DNA of 60,000 bases from Adiantum capillus-veneris (GCA_014529385.2 CM043943.1:104568355-104628354), one strand, 5' to 3'; shown: positions 33,900 through 44,962, numbered from the stretch's first letter. Notes: generated by a model not told the origin, from the sequence alone. Made by a program: numbers and translations.

Positions 33900-35456
33900 A
33901 GGGAGTAACGGAGGCTTGCTGTCCTTTGAAAGATGCGTCAGCCGTTACCATATCTCCATCTCGAAATCTTGAATGCCCAACTTGGTGGCCAACTCCGTTG
34001 ATATGAAGTTGTGAGTAGAGTCAGGGTCAAACAAGATGAAGGCATCATGCTCTCTTACCTTTCCCGAAGCATAGGAAAGTGATGATCCTTTGCAATGAGC
34101 ATCCTCTTTTGGAGCTTCAATGGTGGAAGCCCTAGGAGTCTCATTGCGAGTATTCTTCTTGGGGCAAGAACGATAGCCATGTCCTTGCTCCCCACACTTG
34201 AAACACTTATGGTCTTGCGAAAAGCTTCAAGCTCTTCAGGAGAGAGTCTGTTTTTATCTTTATAAACTCCCTTATCCTTGGACCGATTGTTGTTGTTGTT
34301 GTTGGAAGTGCCTTGGGAAGAATTTTGAGCATTGGTTTTCCCCTTTGCATCATTTTTGCCTTTGTTGTCCATGGGATTGACATTACGTCTAGCCCCTTGA
34401 TGGAAATTGATGCGTGAAGCAACCATGGTGTGATGGATTACTTCACTAATGGTACCATGCCGTTGAGAATTGATGTATTCGGCCATCTCTCAGGTAATCC
34501 CGCACAAAATTGTTGCCTTTGCTCGGCAAAGTCTATCTTTTGAAAGATAGTAGCCTTGAGATGTAAATCCCAAAATTTGTCTACATACTTGTGGATAGAC
34601 TCATGAGAGAGAAGCTTCAAGCTGTGCCATTCGGTAAGCACTTTGTCCCTTGCATCGCTTGCAAGGAATTGCTTCATGATGGAAACTCGTAGAGTTTTCC
34701 ATGTCTTTTGGGCTTGGCCGTTGCCACGAAGGCTAGCCCACCATTGACGAGTTGATTTTTGAAGTGCATAGCTACATGGTGTAGCTTGGAGGACTCTGTA
34801 AAGCCCTCGTCTCCAAAGGCATCAAATTGCTGGATGAAGGCCAACACTTTGTCGGTAGCACCAAAGATGCCATCATAGGTGAGAAAAGAGATACTCTTTC
34901 CCCCCTCCTTGAACTTCTTTAGCTTTCGTGCCTTCCCCATGCAGGGAATGATTTGTGATGTCCTCCCCTCTTGTATTCTCTATGAGAATAGCCATAGCTT
35001 TCGTCGGAAGAGGAGGAAAGTGAAGAAGAAGGAGAAGAGTATGACCTCTTTCTAGCCCTTTTCTTCCTTTGTTTCCTCTCTTCCCTTTCGAATTGACGAG
35101 GCAAAGGACTATGTGTTGATCTTTTCCTCTTGGGAGGAGTGGGCGATCGTCTAGACCGTTGTCTTCGTGGAGCCACATCTTCAGAGGAACTTAAACTTTC
35201 AATGCTCTTGCTCTTTGGATTCCTCCTCTCGAATGGGAGAGAGTCTTTTTTTGGGGGTCTCTTCAAGGGGCCTCCTAAGCTCTCTCTCCGCTTGGAGAGG
35301 AAGCGAAATTACATAAGCACGAAGTTGTTGAGTAACCTCGGCTTGCAAAGCAGGGTTGCCCATTGCTTGCTGCAACCTAGTGACGAGATAATTCACAAAC
35401 ATGGGAGCATCATCATTAGCACCTTCATCTGCAAAATCAAATGTATCAATGTTCAT
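33900..35456 (-). pseudogene. Gypsy-B gag with SR-like segment, zinc knuckle and protease start
   Basis: Several shifted frames together give, in order: an N-terminal block (VNYLVTRLQQAMGNPALQAE, 35456-35199); an Arg/Ser-rich segment (RRQRSRRSPTPPKRKRS, then RSYSSPSSSLSSSSDESYG, 35266-34919); the capsid-like block (SISFLTYDGIFGATDKVLAF, 34940-34674); ESIHKYVDKFWDLHLKATIF (34677-34438); a Lys/Asn-rich linker with NNNNNN; the knuckle CFKCGEQGHGYRSC (about 34170-34212); and the protease start FDPDSTHNFIS, where the catalytic DSG reads DST. At least four frameshifts. Confidence 0.82.
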
Positions 35457-35884
35457 TCGACTCTCTTGATTATTGTCAGCTATGTTAACAAAATTTATCT
35501 ATGTACTTAGTGTATGCTTTGGCAATTCAAAACCTTAGTTGCCACTCCTCTTAGCCTTTGAAAATCGGCTCTTAAGTATCTACACCCACGGCTCGAAGTG
35601 GTTAATTATAGAGAGTAGAGGAGTAGGTCTCACATAGAAGAGTTGCCGAGGGCTAGCTCCTTTCGGACTTCTTATGGCTCAATAATGGTAAAGTTGTAGG
35701 CAAGTCTAAAAAGACTCCATTATTAAATCCAAAGCTCTCGAGGTGTGCACCATATCCCACATAGTGGGCTCAACAAAACCAATAATAGATCCCAGCCCCA
35801 CTTACCCTAATATAATTAACAATATCAACCATTTATAGGCTACTTAAGGACCTCTCTTCTTAACCACGAAAAGAGAAATCAAAT
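35457..35884 (-). other. Gypsy-B 5' leader
   Basis: Non-coding leader between primer site and gag, homologous in reverse orientation to 19493-19835. Confidence 0.75.
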
Positions 35885-35896
35885 GCTCTGATACCA
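35885..35896 (-). other. Gypsy-B primer-binding site
   Basis: In minus sense TGGTATCAGAGC, exactly complementary to initiator tRNA-Met, one base from the LTR end. Confidence 0.92.
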
Positions 35897-35897
35897 A

Positions 35898-37493
35898 TGT
35901 AATAGAAATTTCCTATTTAACTTGAGAGTAGTGGAAATTAATGAGAGTACTTTTGAGAAATGACTTTGTGAGCATAGCGGGTGAACATAATTGAAGATAG
36001 CAACATAATCATAGCAATTAGTTAACTTGGCATGAAAAATACTTTTGCAAGAGAGAGACTTTAGAGAACGTGACAACAGTTGAGGATCGGATTTATGTGG
36101 AGCCAGTCCCCCCTCCAAAAGGCATTTGTATTATGATTTCTCCCATTAAGGGAGACTTGTTATGATACAATCTTTGTGTTCCTTGTGACCTAGGTGATGC
36201 AATGAAGATGGAAAGCTTCATGCATCACAAGCATAACATAAACTTGAAGAAAGCTTTAACTATTCCAAGCCTCAGTCCCAAGACCTTAAACACCTTCGAA
36301 GGTGGAGAGAGCTAGCAGGGAAGGAGGGTAGGGAAGAGGAAGAAGAAACATTTCATAGGAGAAAGAATTAGTTCCTCACTTATCATAACTATTCTTGCTA
36401 GCATACATAATAGCATAGTAATGAAGATGTAGAAGATGGCAAGATCAAGCATTGAAGCATGGCTCTTGGTTGGATTTGCACTCCATAGCCCAGAGTGTTG
36501 GTGTAGGCTCTCAACTTCTCAAGGAGCTTGGAGAAGGAGATGGAGCTCTTGCACTTTGCATAGCACACAATGAGAGTGTTTGTGAGTGTGTGTGGGTGAG
36601 TATACCCCCTAAGCAACCCCCTAGCTTGCTTGGGCCGACCCCCCCCCCCCCCTTGTAGCTCATGCTTGAAGCTCATTGGACCCCTCTAGGCCTAGCCAAT
36701 CACAAGCAAAAGGCATTACAAGCAATAAGGGTAGTCTTGGGACAAATGTCCACCTTTCCCCTTTGAGAGAGAGGACTTGATAAATGCAAAATCATTTAAT
36801 TAAATCTCCTAAATTATCATTGGACCCCTTGGGTGGCCAACCAATAGGCTTCAGACACAGCATGAGGAGAAACTTGACAAGTGTCCCTTTTGCTTTCTTT
36901 GTACCATGCATGCCTTGTGTGAGTGTGTGGGTGTTCTCTCTCATCCCCCCTCTTGTAGTGCTCGCCCCCTTCTTGTAGGGATTGAATCTTGACCTTTTGA
37001 TACCTCAAGCCCATCATGCATAGGCCCAGTTCCCACCACAAGCTTGGCCCTTAAGCACTTTAAGGTTGGGCTGGTTTCTCACCTCAAGTGCAACCCTAGC
37101 ATCTCAAGCATGACAAGCACCTAAAGCATCTCAATCATCAAGCACCTCAAGCATCTCAAGCACCTCAATCATCAAGGAACTCAAGCACCTTAAGCTTGGG
37201 CCGGGTTCCCACCTCAAGCTCAACCCTAGCTTACCTAAGGTCAAAGGACTTTTACACTAACTATTGGAGGTCTTCAATGAAGCTAACCCTAAGGTCTTAT
37301 GCTCCATTGGTTAGCCTTGCTCTTTGATAGACCATCTCTCATTTGGGCCCCTTTACAATTGGCCCCATGTTGAGATAGATCTATAAGCACATCTCAATAT
37401 CTTAACCCTTGTTCCCATTTATTCTCCCACATTAAGTGATCAGTTTAATATGAGAAAATCACTTGGGTTGGTTAGATATTAGTTTTTATGACA
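35898..37493 (-). repeat. Gypsy-B 5' LTR (1596 bp)
   Basis: Direct repeat of 20174-21781. Plus sense starts TGTAATAGAAATTTCC and ends TTTTTATGACA. It contains a poly-C run near 36638-36652, shorter than in the other LTR, and an extra segment TTGAAGATAGCAACATAA near 35990. Confidence 0.93.
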
Positions 37494-38392
37494 ACCCGAA
37501 TAGATTGCATGCCTTTAAGACCAATGATGGGGATAATAGCTTTTGCAAAATGGGGTATAGACTTTGTTGGGTCAATACAGCCACTTGCTATAGAACCCGA
37601 GCTCAATATATCATTGTAGTAGCTACGGACTATTTGACCAAATGGGCAGAGGCTAAAGAAACTCAAAAGAATGATGCCAGAACCACAACCGCATTCTTGT
37701 ATGAGAATGTGTTCACAAGATATGGACTACCAATAGAAATTGTCAGTGATAGGGGAACTCATTTCCTCAATGAGGTAATTGAGTATTTGCTTAATGAATT
37801 TATGGTCATCCATAACAAATTGGCTCCCTATCACCCACAAGAAAATGGACAAGCTGAGTATACAAATAAAATTATGAGCTCGGTATTGACCAAAGTGGTT
37901 AGTTCAGGACGGACAGATTGGGAAATGAATCTCCATGCCGCTCTATGGGCTTATAGAGTTTCATTCAAAACAACTTTAAATGCTACACCCTTTAACCTTG
38001 TTTATGGTCTTGATGCCTTACTGCCAATAGAATTTCTATTGCCGATACTAAGGGTAGCTAAGGATCTTGAGTGGATTGGACATGAACTGTCAGAGAGGCT
38101 TGAAGATCTAGAAAAGCTTGATGAGCAAAGGCTAACTGCTGTAGCTCACATTTATGCACAAAAGCGGAAACAAAAACAATTTTTTGATTCTCATCTAGTT
38201 ACAAAAATCTTAAAAAAAGGGGACTTAGTTATAGTCTGTTCCCTTAAGCAACACATTCCAAAGTTTAAGAAAAACAGAAACGGACCGTTTATCATTGAAG
38301 ATGTATCTCCAAGTGGAGCAGCTAAGTTGTCGGCCCTAGATGGTGAACCAATGGCTAATTGGATTAGTGGATGCCGTTTAATTTGCCGCTAA
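37494..38392 (+). pseudogene. Gypsy-1 integrase catalytic core and C-terminus
   Basis: Continuation of 19836-20173 across the Gypsy-B insertion. After a frameshift it reads IIVVATDYLTKWAEAKE (first catalytic Asp), IEIVSDRGTHFLNEVIEYL (second Asp) and YHPQENGQAEYTNKIMSS (catalytic Glu), so the DDE triad is complete. The C-terminal SH3-like part reads LKKGDLVIV and NRNGPFIIEDVSPSGAAKL, then ends in TAA at 38390-38392. The 309-codon frame is open over the whole core, but its first 20 or so residues come from the Gypsy-B LTR. Confidence 0.9.
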
Positions 38393-38499
38393 CCAATGTA
38401 TTGCTAGAAAAGATGCATGCAGCAAAGCAAAGAAAGACAGCAGGTTATTGATGAAGCCCAAGAGGAACCTCGGCTTTGAGTACTCAAAAGGAAAGCTGT

Positions 38500-39427
38500 T
38501 CTCAAAAATCAACAAATACCTATTCCCATCAACACTCTGGAATTAGATGACCGACTATGGGAGTTACAGGAAGATGCAATGTCAACAGATGATGAATGGT
38601 TAGATGGAATGGACCTTCGCATCAAATTATAGCTGAACAATCATAGCACAAATGCATTGATCGATACAAGAGCTTTGGGTAAATGCAGTCATTTATTCCA
38701 TGTATAGGAAAGTAACAAGTCAGTCTTTGACATCATGAATATCGACTATTAAAGGATGCAACAGAACCCAATACCGACATTGGGAGTAGTCAACTTAAAT
38801 GTGATAGTACATGGATGTTCATGCCCTCATCAATTTGTATACTTACCAGATGAACACATGAATGAAACAATGATTCTTGGAATCTCATGGATGCGGACGT
38901 ACAAGGCAGTACCAGATTGGGATACCAATCAACTCAAGCTATCACCTAAACGCAGACAACTCGTTGTTCCAATTGCACCAAGCAAAGAGGAATGGAAAGG
39001 AGGTTACCAACAAAGAAAACCACAAAGAAATCAATCTTCTCCATCCTATAGACAAGCAAATGCTACAAGTAGCATGCAAGGAGGCAGGCATATCTGGGTA
39101 CCAAAGGCACAACTTAAGGACAAGCCGATTCAAATTTGGGTGCCCAAAACATCATCTACAGTACCAAAGACGGTTCCAAGGTTCAAAACACAAAGAGAAG
39201 CATCTTCGAGCAGGGAACCTAAAACAAGATGGATTTGGAGGAAAAAGGAACACTTATCTTCTCCGCAAACTGTAAAACTGATGAAGCCACGGAGAGTTAA
39301 GTCTCAAAAGACTCAACCACAACATTTTGACCAAGGCAAACCAAGATACCAATGGTGGGCAAAAAGCTCGACAACCATCATTATTGATATCGACAGCTCA
39401 AGAAATCAGCGTGTCAAAGCATCCTAA
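38500..39427 (+). pseudogene. Gypsy-1 post-integrase region with retropepsin-like domain
   Basis: Downstream of integrase one frame, broken by three stops (near 38629, 38705 and 38750) and then open to 39427, reads LELDDRLWELQEDAMSTDDE, then NHSTNALIDTRALGKCS, and then VYLPDEHMNETMILGISWMR with TYKAVPDWDTNQLKL. ALIDT(G)A followed about 80 residues later by ILGxxW and AxxDW is the pattern of retropepsin-type aspartic proteases; the active-site Gly reads Arg. The tail is basic and repeats short Trp units (RHIWVPK, IQIWVPK, RWIWRKK, YQWWAK). Protease normally lies before RT in Ty3/gypsy, so this position is unusual. The function is unknown. Confidence 0.65.
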
Positions 39428-39712
39428 CGGTACAATAAATCAAAGAGTACAAAAGCTCCAAGATTTGCTCTTTGAGAAACAACAAAATAAAACCTCGACC
39501 TCAAAAACCCTTGAGTTAATTACTCAAGACCCAACTCTCGCACAACATAATGGTTTAAATTGCATTGATCTTCAAAGCATGGTAGAGCCAACCAAAGGCT
39601 ATGCATAGACACGATTGTTCAACCCATGTACATAGTCGTCCCAGAGTACGCCATCTAGGAGGGGTGGAAGGGAACTAAGTAATTAAGGACAATGTTTGAA
39701 GAGGGAGGAAAA
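39428..39712 (+). other. Gypsy-1 3' untranslated end with polypurine tract
   Basis: A shifted frame (39327-39608) prolongs the post-integrase region with VQKLQDLLFEKQQNKTSTS. The segment ends in GAAGAGGGAGGAAAA, a polypurine tract, directly before TGTTCGATGC. Confidence 0.7.
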
Positions 39713-41200
39713 TGTTCGATGCTAACGTGTGATTTATTGCAAAATTACCTAATAATACCGTTAACAAGTCATCAACAGGGGAAATGTAACTGATAACATC
39801 TTCCCGATAAGTGTAAATAGTGTATATACTATCAAAAAATCATCAAAAAATGGTCTTTTTTTATTATTTTCATCATTTTTCTTGATATTGGGATTTAAAA
39901 ATAGAAAAATCTACCAAAAATTTATAAATCAGTATTTCTCAATAGATTTTCTTAATTATTGAATTTTCACTTTGCTTTTTTAGCGCATTTTATTATTTTC
40001 TTTGATTTTTTCAATAAACAGGTCAAAAATTAATTATAAATAGCAAATGAGCTCAAATGGAGAAATTGAAGACACGCTGACGATCACAAGGACAAGGCAT
40101 ACATACACAAAAAATTTCAATCAAATCGACAAATGAAAGCGCGAAGCCGAAATTAGGTTGCCAAGGCCTACTTTCGCAAATTCTTACAAAATGAGCTAAC
40201 GGAATCAACTGAAGAAATTTTTGAGTCTAACATAGATTTCACGGTCTAGTAGGACTAACAGGGGAATTTGAGGAAAAATAGTTTGGGAAGTCCGAGTATA
40301 GATATTCAAGGTAGCCCAAAATCACATCATTTCCACTAGTCACTCTTGGAGGAGAGAGCTCTTGGCCTTCTTCGCGCGCGATTTTCGGAGTCCACAGACG
40401 TCCATTTGCAGCGCCGTCTCACACGAGACATGAGGGGTAAGTTCTAAACTTATCAATGATCAATTCTATATGGCCGGGTAGCAAGTCTAGACTCAGGAAA
40501 AAACCTTAGAAACCCAGGAGTGCACGAAGCCCTACGACCCAAAATTGACCTTAGCGGCCTGTCAGCTCAACCAAATTGGACGAGACTTGAAATGTAGCAT
40601 GCCCCTATATAATAGAACATTCTATATCACCAGATGACATTTAGCAGGGGTCGAGGGGGGTCCCAGGTAGAAAATCTAGGTTTTTGCCAGATGCCAGAAT
40701 TGGATTCTGACTGATTTGTTGAAATCTGAAAGGGTTCTATACCTTAGCAATAGGTTAATAACCTCTATTTCCATGTGCACAACCAAACTCTATTTCCATC
40801 AGGTCATCAGAAGCCTTAGTAACCTGAATGTCTTCCTCCACATGCAAATTAAACACAGTTCCCAGCAACTTAGGGCTGAGCTAGTAGCTTCCAAAGATGT
40901 TCGCCTTGGTATCATGTACATGGGTCAAAATGTTCATTAAGCTTGGATTTTTCTTCCAATGCTTCCATGGAAGCATGGCATAATCCAAAAGACCGATTTT
41001 TTATAACCACTCCTTGTGTACAGGAACATTGAAGTCAATGTGTTGCCTCATCTCCAAAAAGTTGTTCTCCAATGGCCCCATCTCCATAGCCAAAGGATGG
41101 CGTTGCTTGAACAATCGGTTTAGAGCGCCTTGAAGACCGCATGATTATCATGACTTTGGGCTATTCCTGTTTAGGAGGAGGTATGGCCGACTCTGCAACC
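39713..41200 (+). repeat. Gypsy-1 3' LTR (right end uncertain)
   Basis: Begins TGTTCGATGCTAACG immediately after the polypurine tract. It is A/T-rich near 39830-40020. I cannot place the right end because no second copy is in the window. Somewhere between about 40.4 and 41.3 kb it meets the Gypsy-3 LTR that ends at 41356. Confidence 0.5.
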
Positions 41201-41369
41201 TCACTGGTTAGTTGTTGTTTAGACATGGCGGCAAGAAGAAAACGCGCGCATAACTCTTGGCAGTACAAACCCACATGTAACAACAATGAGGGTTGAGAGA
41301 GGAAGCGTACGTTTAAACTCTTTGCTTTTCCAAATTTGAATAGATGGGATGTGACATCTCCCCACTAAT

Positions 41370-42121
41370 CGCACAAATTTCTCCCATAAATTCTCCATGA
41401 TTTAAGGACTTTGTCCCATTGCCCTTAAAATGATCACCCCCACTTACATAAGGTTTCAAATGAAATCTATTCAGTGCTCTTGGAAAAATCCTTCCTTGCT
41501 CATCTGCTAACAAATAAGTCAATGGCCCCACTTCTTCAGACGCACTTGAAAAGGTCCTAAGTATCTAAGCTTCAATTTTCCTAGTCTTTTTCCCAATTTG
41601 CTATTGTACATTAGTACCCACTCACCCTCTGCAAATGCTTTGTACTTCAAATTTTTGTCCAACCAAGATTGTCTTCTCCTCTGAATTACCTCGGTGATGT
41701 AAGCTGCCTAAATTCTATTCTCTTCTAGTTTCAAAAGTTGTTCATGTCTAAGAACTGTTGCAGTATCTCCTGACAATTTATATTTCAGTGCAACTCTGAG
41801 ACTAGGCACCACAAATTCCATTGGTACAATAGCTTCTAACCCATACACCATTTTAAATGGAGTCATGCATGTACTGACCTTGAAAGCTGTTGTAAAAGCC
41901 CACAATGAAGAATCCAACTTTGTATCCCAATTTGTCATGTTTTCTGAAACAATCCTTCTCAAGATCTTGACCAAGGTTTTGTTTGTGGATTCTGCTTGAC
42001 CATTTGCCTGTGGATAATATAATGTGTACTTCTTGTGAATAATCAAATGATACTCAATCAACCTCTTGATTACTTTATTTATGAAGTGAATTCCCTGATT
42101 AGAGACCAATTCCACCGGCAC
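41370..42121 (-). pseudogene. Gypsy-3 integrase core and C-terminus
   Basis: Reads PVELVSNQGIHFINKVIK and YPQANGQAESTNKTLVKIL. The second catalytic Asp (usually SDQGTHF) is Asn here, while the Glu is kept. Another frame near 41531-41370 gives MGPLTYLLADEQGRIF and LNRFHLKPYV, the usual integrase end. Broken by frameshifts around 41540-41700. Confidence 0.83.
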
Positions 42122-42297
42122 CCAAACCTGATCATTATATTCTTATACAAGAACTTTGCCACACTCTCTGCCTTATTATCCTTCATTGCTTGTGCCTCCA
42201 CCCATTTAGTGCAATAGTCAGTTTCCACTAAAATTTATTGGTTACCTATAAACTTTGCAGTTGGCTTGATAGGACCCACAAAGTCAAGACCCAAGTT

Positions 42298-43068
42298 TTA
42301 AAAAGGTTCTAAAGGGAGAAAAGGCATCCTGTCCACATCCATTCGTATGGCATCTTTTTGATAAGTTAAACAAGTTCTAACAAACTCATGAGCCTCTTTG
42401 AAAACTGATGGCCACCAGAAACCTGCCTGAAAAATCTTCTTTGTTGTAATGTCCCTTGAGAAATGCCCACCAGCATCACCTGCATGTGCCTCATTCAAAA
42501 TCAATTTCTTTTTCAAATTTCCTAACACACCTCCTCAAAACGTGATCTATTCCTCTTTTGCAAAGAACACTCATAATCACTGTAAACGTTCTACTTCTCC
42601 ATGCCAATTTCCTTCTCTTGACCACTGACAATTCTTTTGGAAAGATTTCATGCAGTAGAAAATACAGCATATCTTCATACCAAGAATCCTCAATGTCCAC
42701 AATATCCATTGGAAACAGATTTGCATCAGGTAACTCATCTATTACTTCAGTAGGTGGCTCTCCTGTAGCTAACCTACTCAAATAGTCAGCTATCACCTGC
42801 TCATGACCTGGCCTGTGAATGAATAGTCAAATTCTTGCATCAACAGTCCCCATCAAGCCAGCCTTCCTAAAAGATGTGGTTTATTGACTAAATACACCAG
42901 AGCCCGATGATCCACATGGATCACCACTTTGTTTGTCAACAAATAATGTTTGAATTTCTGCAATCCAAAAATCATCCCCAGACATTCTCTTTCAGTAACT
43001 GTGTTTTCTTTCTGCAAATGAGAGTACTCTACTGGCATAATAAATAGGTTTAAACCACCCTTTTTCAA
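42298..43068 (-). pseudogene. Gypsy-3 RNase H end and integrase zinc domain
   Basis: Three frames: 43068-42853 has LQKFKHYLLTNKVVIHVDHR; 42796-42491 begins IADYLSRLATGEP (the ADxLSR end of RNase H); and 42528-42298 has EAHAGDAGGHFSRDITTKKI and GFWWPSVFKEAHEFVRTCLT followed by YQ, the HHCC zinc domain with the last Cys replaced by Tyr. Confidence 0.83.
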
Positions 43069-43072
43069 GTTC

Positions 43073-44131
43073 CTACATCAGAACTGCACCCATAGGTGAA
43101 AGGGATGCATCTACAAATAAATGAAAAGGTAACTCCCAATCAGGAGGAATTAGGATTGGTGCAGTCCCCAGCATTTTCTTTAGCATGTTAAATGCAGCTT
43201 CTTGTTCTTCTTTCCACACAAAATCTCCATCCTTTCTTGTCAATTGAGTAAGGGGAACACAAACATGAGCCAAGATTCTCAAAAATATTCCATGCCACTT
43301 TATTTTTCCAATAAATCTCATCAGCTGCTTCACTATCTTTGGTGGTAAAGCTTTCAAAATTGCTTCCACCTTCATTGGATCTATTTGTATTCTCTCTTTA
43401 CTGATGATATGGCCCAATAGGATACCTCTTTTGACCGCAAAAGCACACTTAGCAGGGTTCAATGAAAGCCTTGCTTCTCTGCATTTCTCAAAACATAATC
43501 TCAAATGGTTGAGATGATCCTCCTTGTTGCTTGACACACTGAAATCATCCAAAAATACCTTCATGAAAGAAGTCAAGTAAGGACCAAAGATTTCCATAAC
43601 CCATTTTTGAAAAGTAGGTGGTGCATTCTTCAATCCAAAGTTCATAATAGTTGAAGCATACACTCCCCATCCAGTTATGAAAGTTGTTTTATCTTTGTCT
43701 CTTAGGGCCATCCCAATTTGGTTGTACCCACTGAAACCATCCAAAAAACTGTATATTTCTGCTCCAGCCACTGCATCCAACATAGTGTCACAATATGGCA
43801 AAGGAAATGGATCAGTAATTGCTGCAACATTCAGTTTCTTGTAGTCAACACACATCCTGATTTTGCCATTCTTCTTTGGAACCACCACAATTGGTGATAA
43901 CCAAGTCACTTTATCCAGAGGGTAAATGAAACCAACTTCCAACAATTTATATATTTCATCCTTAACCTGTTTGGCATAATTGGGGTTCATTCTGTACCTT
44001 TGTTGCTTCACTGGCAACACTGCATCTATCTTCAAGTTTATAGTGTGTTGATATACATCTGGATCTACTCCCTTTATATCAGTATATGACCAAGCAAAGA
44101 CATGTTTAAATTCCCATAACAAATCTTTCAA
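43073..44131 (-). CDS. Gypsy-3 reverse transcriptase / RNase H start (open frame, element fragment)
   Basis: The longest uninterrupted frame in the window (352 codons) and the best preserved RT. Blocks in order: VKQQRYRMNPNYAKQVKDEI, VTWLSPIVVVPKKNGKIRMC, AGAEIYSFLDGFSGYNQI (first catalytic Asp), NFGLKNAPPTFQKWV, KVFLDDFSVSS (FLDD in place of YVDD), LLGHIISKERIQIDPMKVEA and the RNase H start FHLFVDASLSPMGAVLM. The frame is open upstream of the first Met for a short way only. It is a polyprotein piece without gag, so a functional product is unlikely. Confidence 0.85.
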   Translation of the reverse strand: MKDLLWEFKHVFAWSYTDIKGVDPDVYQHTINLKIDAVLPVKQQRYRMNPNYAKQVKDEIYKLLEVGFIYPLDKVTWLSPIVVVPKKNGKIRMCVDYKKLNVAAITDPFPLPYCDTMLDAVAGAEIYSFLDGFSGYNQIGMALRDKDKTTFITGWGVYASTIMNFGLKNAPPTFQKWVMEIFGPYLTSFMKVFLDDFSVSSNKEDHLNHLRLCFEKCREARLSLNPAKCAFAVKRGILLGHIISKERIQIDPMKVEAILKALPPKIVKQLMRFIGKIKWHGIFLRILAHVCVPLTQLTRKDGDFVWKEEQEAAFNMLKKMLGTAPILIPPDWELPFHLFVDASLSPMGAVLM

Positions 44132-44367
44132 TGCTTATTTGAACTCCTTCTCCAATTCAGTGGATACCTTCAACATTTTTGGGTCATATTCAAATCCCAA
44201 ATTCATATCCTCCAATTAATCTTCTCTAACTTTTGAACTCTTAGACATCTATTCTTCAAACATCTTCTCTGCATATTTGATTGCTTCGGTGACTTCTTTC
44301 TCCTCTTCCAATCTCTGCTCTGTGGCTATTTTTCTTGTTTTCTTCCCAGTTTCTTTTAGTTTCAATT
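44132..44367 (-). other. Gypsy-3 upstream pol remnant, cut by Gypsy-A
   Basis: Broken minus-strand frames continue upstream of RT for about 240 bp with a Lys/Glu-rich linker, then end at the TGTTAACC LTR start of the second Gypsy-A copy. Confidence 0.55.
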
Positions 44368-44681
44368 TGTTAACCATTACGGACACCCTATCACCTTCGA
44401 CGGATGCCTTATTATTTATTTGAGTCATGGATCGGGCTTGTCGGTCCTATAGGTGTGTAGGTGATCGCTGATGAGAGGCGCACCACTTATCTTATTTTTA
44501 CATTATTTTTGCAAGGACGGCCACTATGGGCGCCCATGTGTGAATGGGTCGGATTCTTATAAAAAGGTCTATTTTGACATAAAATCATCATTCTTTGAGG
44601 TGCATGCTAAGAAGTGCTCTTGATCTACCTCTATCTCCTTCTCCTTCGTGTGCTCGTCATGGGCGTGTGTATGTGTGTATG

Positions 44682-44744
<63 letters not shown>

Positions 44745-44962
44745 GTGATCGAGCATTGTGGCAGTCAGGCAGTTGAGTGCAGCGGCGGCGATGTCTTCTC
44801 CTTCTTCGCGGTACATGATCCTTCATGACGGAAAGCATTGAGCGAACAGTGACACACCATTGCTTCTTAGAGCTTGCTAGGACTGTCTAGTTGTGTGCTT
44901 GTAGCCATTCGTGGCTCGCATTGGCAAGTTACTTGCCTCCGACACGTGTGATAAAGCGCACA
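44368..44962 (+). repeat. Gypsy-A LTR (second copy, 595 bp)
   Basis: Starts TGTTAACCATTACGG and ends GATAAAGCGCACA. Reverse complement of the family LTRs at 23472 and 31370, but more diverged. It includes a (GA)n microsatellite. Confidence 0.87.
44684..44741. repeat. (GA)n microsatellite in Gypsy-A LTR
   Basis: Close to 29 GA units. The other family LTRs have short CT runs at the equivalent place, so the tract expanded in this copy. Confidence 0.95.

Larger units (their letters stand above)
20174..37493 (-). mobile_element. Gypsy-B, chromovirus-type LTR retrotransposon (17.3 kb including nested insertions)
   Basis: Minus-strand Ty3/gypsy element. Its LTRs are 20174-21781 and 35898-37493, each starting TGTAAT in plus sense. 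Primer site GCTCTGATACCA is at 35885-35896 and the polypurine tract at 21782-21799. Flanking 5-bp target duplications are ACCCA (20169-20173) and ACCCG (37494-37498), with one mutation. The order in element sense is gag with an SR-like segment and CCHC, protease, RT, RNase H, integrase and chromodomain, which is the chromovirus plan. The integrase is split at 23471/31920 by Gypsy-A. It inserted into the integrase of Gypsy-1. Many frameshifts; not autonomous. Confidence 0.93.
41357..44367 (-). mobile_element. Gypsy-3, 3' part of a Ty3/gypsy element
   Basis: Minus-strand RT, RNase H and integrase in Ty3/gypsy order, ending at the polypurine tract GATTAGTGGGGAGA (41357-41370). This is followed in element sense by TGTCACATCCCATC, the LTR start, at 41356. 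The 5' part (gag, protease, 5' LTR) is cut off at 44368 by the second Gypsy-A copy. The left end of its LTR is not resolved. Confidence 0.85.

Noticed and set aside
37463-37493. Start of the 309-codon integrase frame within the Gypsy-B LTR
   Set aside because: The first codons belong to the LTR; the real integrase sequence begins after the ACCCG duplication, so the apparent start is an insertion artefact.
40716-40940. 74-codon frame in the Gypsy-1 LTR area
   Set aside because: No motif. It lies in LTR or junction sequence.
44569-44838. Frames with Leu-Ser or Arg-Glu runs at the (GA)n tract
   Set aside because: Products of the microsatellite inside a retrotransposon LTR.
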